A DNA stretch of 51,952 nucleotides, from positions 1-51,952 of the forward strand of contig NZ_JAEUMO010000001.1 in assembly GCF_016793285.1 (NCBI RefSeq). Reading direction: 5' to 3'. The notes beneath the pieces were generated by a model, which saw only the letters and a program-made list of their open reading frames with translations, did not search any database and was not told the DNA's origin. This document shows positions 51,389 to 51,952 of this stretch, piece after piece; positions within the stretch are counted from its first letter, which is position 1; each line of letters begins with the position of its first letter. The DNA comes from Phenylobacterium sp. Its GTDB lineage: Bacteria > Pseudomonadota > Alphaproteobacteria > Caulobacterales > Caulobacteraceae. The position numbers and the translations under genes are program-made.

Positions 51389-51952
51389 ATGATCTCGCGG
51401 CGAACCGCAGCAACCGGCCTGACCGCCACCGTCGGCATCGCGGCCCTCGCCGCTCCGGCTCTCGCGGCGGGCGTGGGCGGCTATGGCGTTCGCCGGCTCG
51501 TCGACCGGCCCATCGTCGCGCCCGGCATGGACGCGCGGATGGGGGCGAACATCGAGGGGCCGTCGCTGATCGCGGCGCCGCGGTGGCTCCCGAACCGGCT
51601 GGGGGCCTACTACCTCTATTTCGCCGACCACAAGGGCGACTACATCCGCCTCGCCTACGCCGACCGCCTGGAGGGGCCGTGGAGGGTCCACGCGCCGGGG
51701 TCGCTGCAGTTCTCTCAGTCGAAGCTGCCGGCGACGCTCGCGGGCACGCCCGAGGCCGAGGCGCGGCTGAAGGAGATGGCCGAGAAGCGCGACCCCGTGG
51801 CCTACGCCGGCATCCCGACACCGATGGAGGACGCCAGCCTGCCGCATGTCGCCTCGCCCGACGTCCACGTCGACGAGGCCGGCAAGCGGATCGTCATGTA
51901 CTACCACGGCCTCGCCGAGTTCGGCGTCCAGCGCACCCGCGCGGCGGTCTCG
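51389..51952 (+). CDS. Secreted hypothetical protein, possibly beta-propeller (partial, 5' end)
   Basis: Open from ATG 51389 to the window edge (188 codons). The N-terminus SRRTAATGLTATVGIAALAA looks like an export signal with a twin-arginine pair, though the following hydrophobic part is short for a sure Tat signal. The mature part has PSLIAAPRWLPNRLGAYYLY and HKGDYIRLAYADRLEGPWRV, the pattern of five-bladed beta-propeller glycoside hydrolases (GH43-like), with YYLYFADHKG typical of blade 2. The C-terminal part lies outside, so enzyme class is not settled. Confidence 0.65.
   Translation, partial: MISRRTAATGLTATVGIAALAAPALAAGVGGYGVRRLVDRPIVAPGMDARMGANIEGPSLIAAPRWLPNRLGAYYLYFADHKGDYIRLAYADRLEGPWRVHAPGSLQFSQSKLPATLAGTPEAEARLKEMAEKRDPVAYAGIPTPMEDASLPHVASPDVHVDEAGKRIVMYYHGLAEFGVQRTRAAVS

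Noticed and set aside
1-51952. CRISPR array, insertion sequence, prophage or integrative element
   Set aside because: No regularly spaced direct repeats, no transposase, integrase or phage structural genes and no terminal repeats with target duplication were seen; the tRNA-Val has no adjacent integrase or duplicated 3' end within view.

Overview
The window is GC-rich chromosomal DNA of an alphaproteobacterium, most likely a member of the Caulobacterales (Caulobacter/Phenylobacterium type). The grounds are the gene order secF-secD-yajC, AAA ATPase, LysM/LytM division factor (DipM type), pcm, surE, serS, tatC-tatB-tatA, scpB-scpA, SPOR protein, dgt, erpA, xthA, together with large TonB-dependent receptors and a Val tRNA. 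The genus is inferred from gene content and cannot be proven from one window.

Positions 1-11500 hold envelope and housekeeping genes: Sec translocase (secF partial, secD, yajC), an AAA ATPase, a cold-shock protein with its own terminator and probably a long leader, two very small hypothetical genes, a four-LysM lipoprotein with a degenerate LytM domain, protein repair (pcm, surE), serS, and the Tat translocase. Positions 11600-21900 continue the conserved block (ilvD, scpB, scpA, SPOR, dgt, erpA, xthA). It is interrupted where nagZ and argS usually lie; in the argS slot is a ParB-like protein plus methyltransferase pair with an AT-rich upstream region. Positions 21900-25330 hold small metabolic or membrane genes (GNAT, NnrU, isoprenylcysteine-methyltransferase-like, Asp/Glu racemase).

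Positions 25332-25868 are the largest gene-free stretch: AT-rich for this genome, full of perfect short dyads, with a minus-strand intrinsic terminator that no visible gene explains. It precedes two tandem, closely related TonB-dependent receptors (25869-31638), each followed by a hairpin terminator. Next come an atypical crotonase overlapping an AcuI/YhdH-type reductase, glutathione peroxidase, two further oxidoreductases, an RNase-H-like hypothetical and an orphan PQQ dehydrogenase lipoprotein.

Positions 39400-51952 carry a MATE exporter, class II DAHP synthase, an O-antigen-ligase-like protein, the tightly packed glmU-rpiA-gor set, an M28 peptidase overlapping a phosphoglycolate phosphatase, tRNA-Val(CAC), an SDR dehydrogenase, a C-terminal remnant of an enoyl-CoA hydratase, and the 5' part of a secreted protein running off the edge.

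There is no CRISPR array, insertion sequence or prophage. Three palindromic intergenic repeats (7580-7691, 12018-12208, 36168-36244) look like dispersed genomic repeat families. No complete new system could be demonstrated. The best leads are the structured intergenic region before the receptors, the cysteine-paired tandem receptors, the ParB-like/methyltransferase insertion and the crotonase lacking both usual catalytic glutamates.
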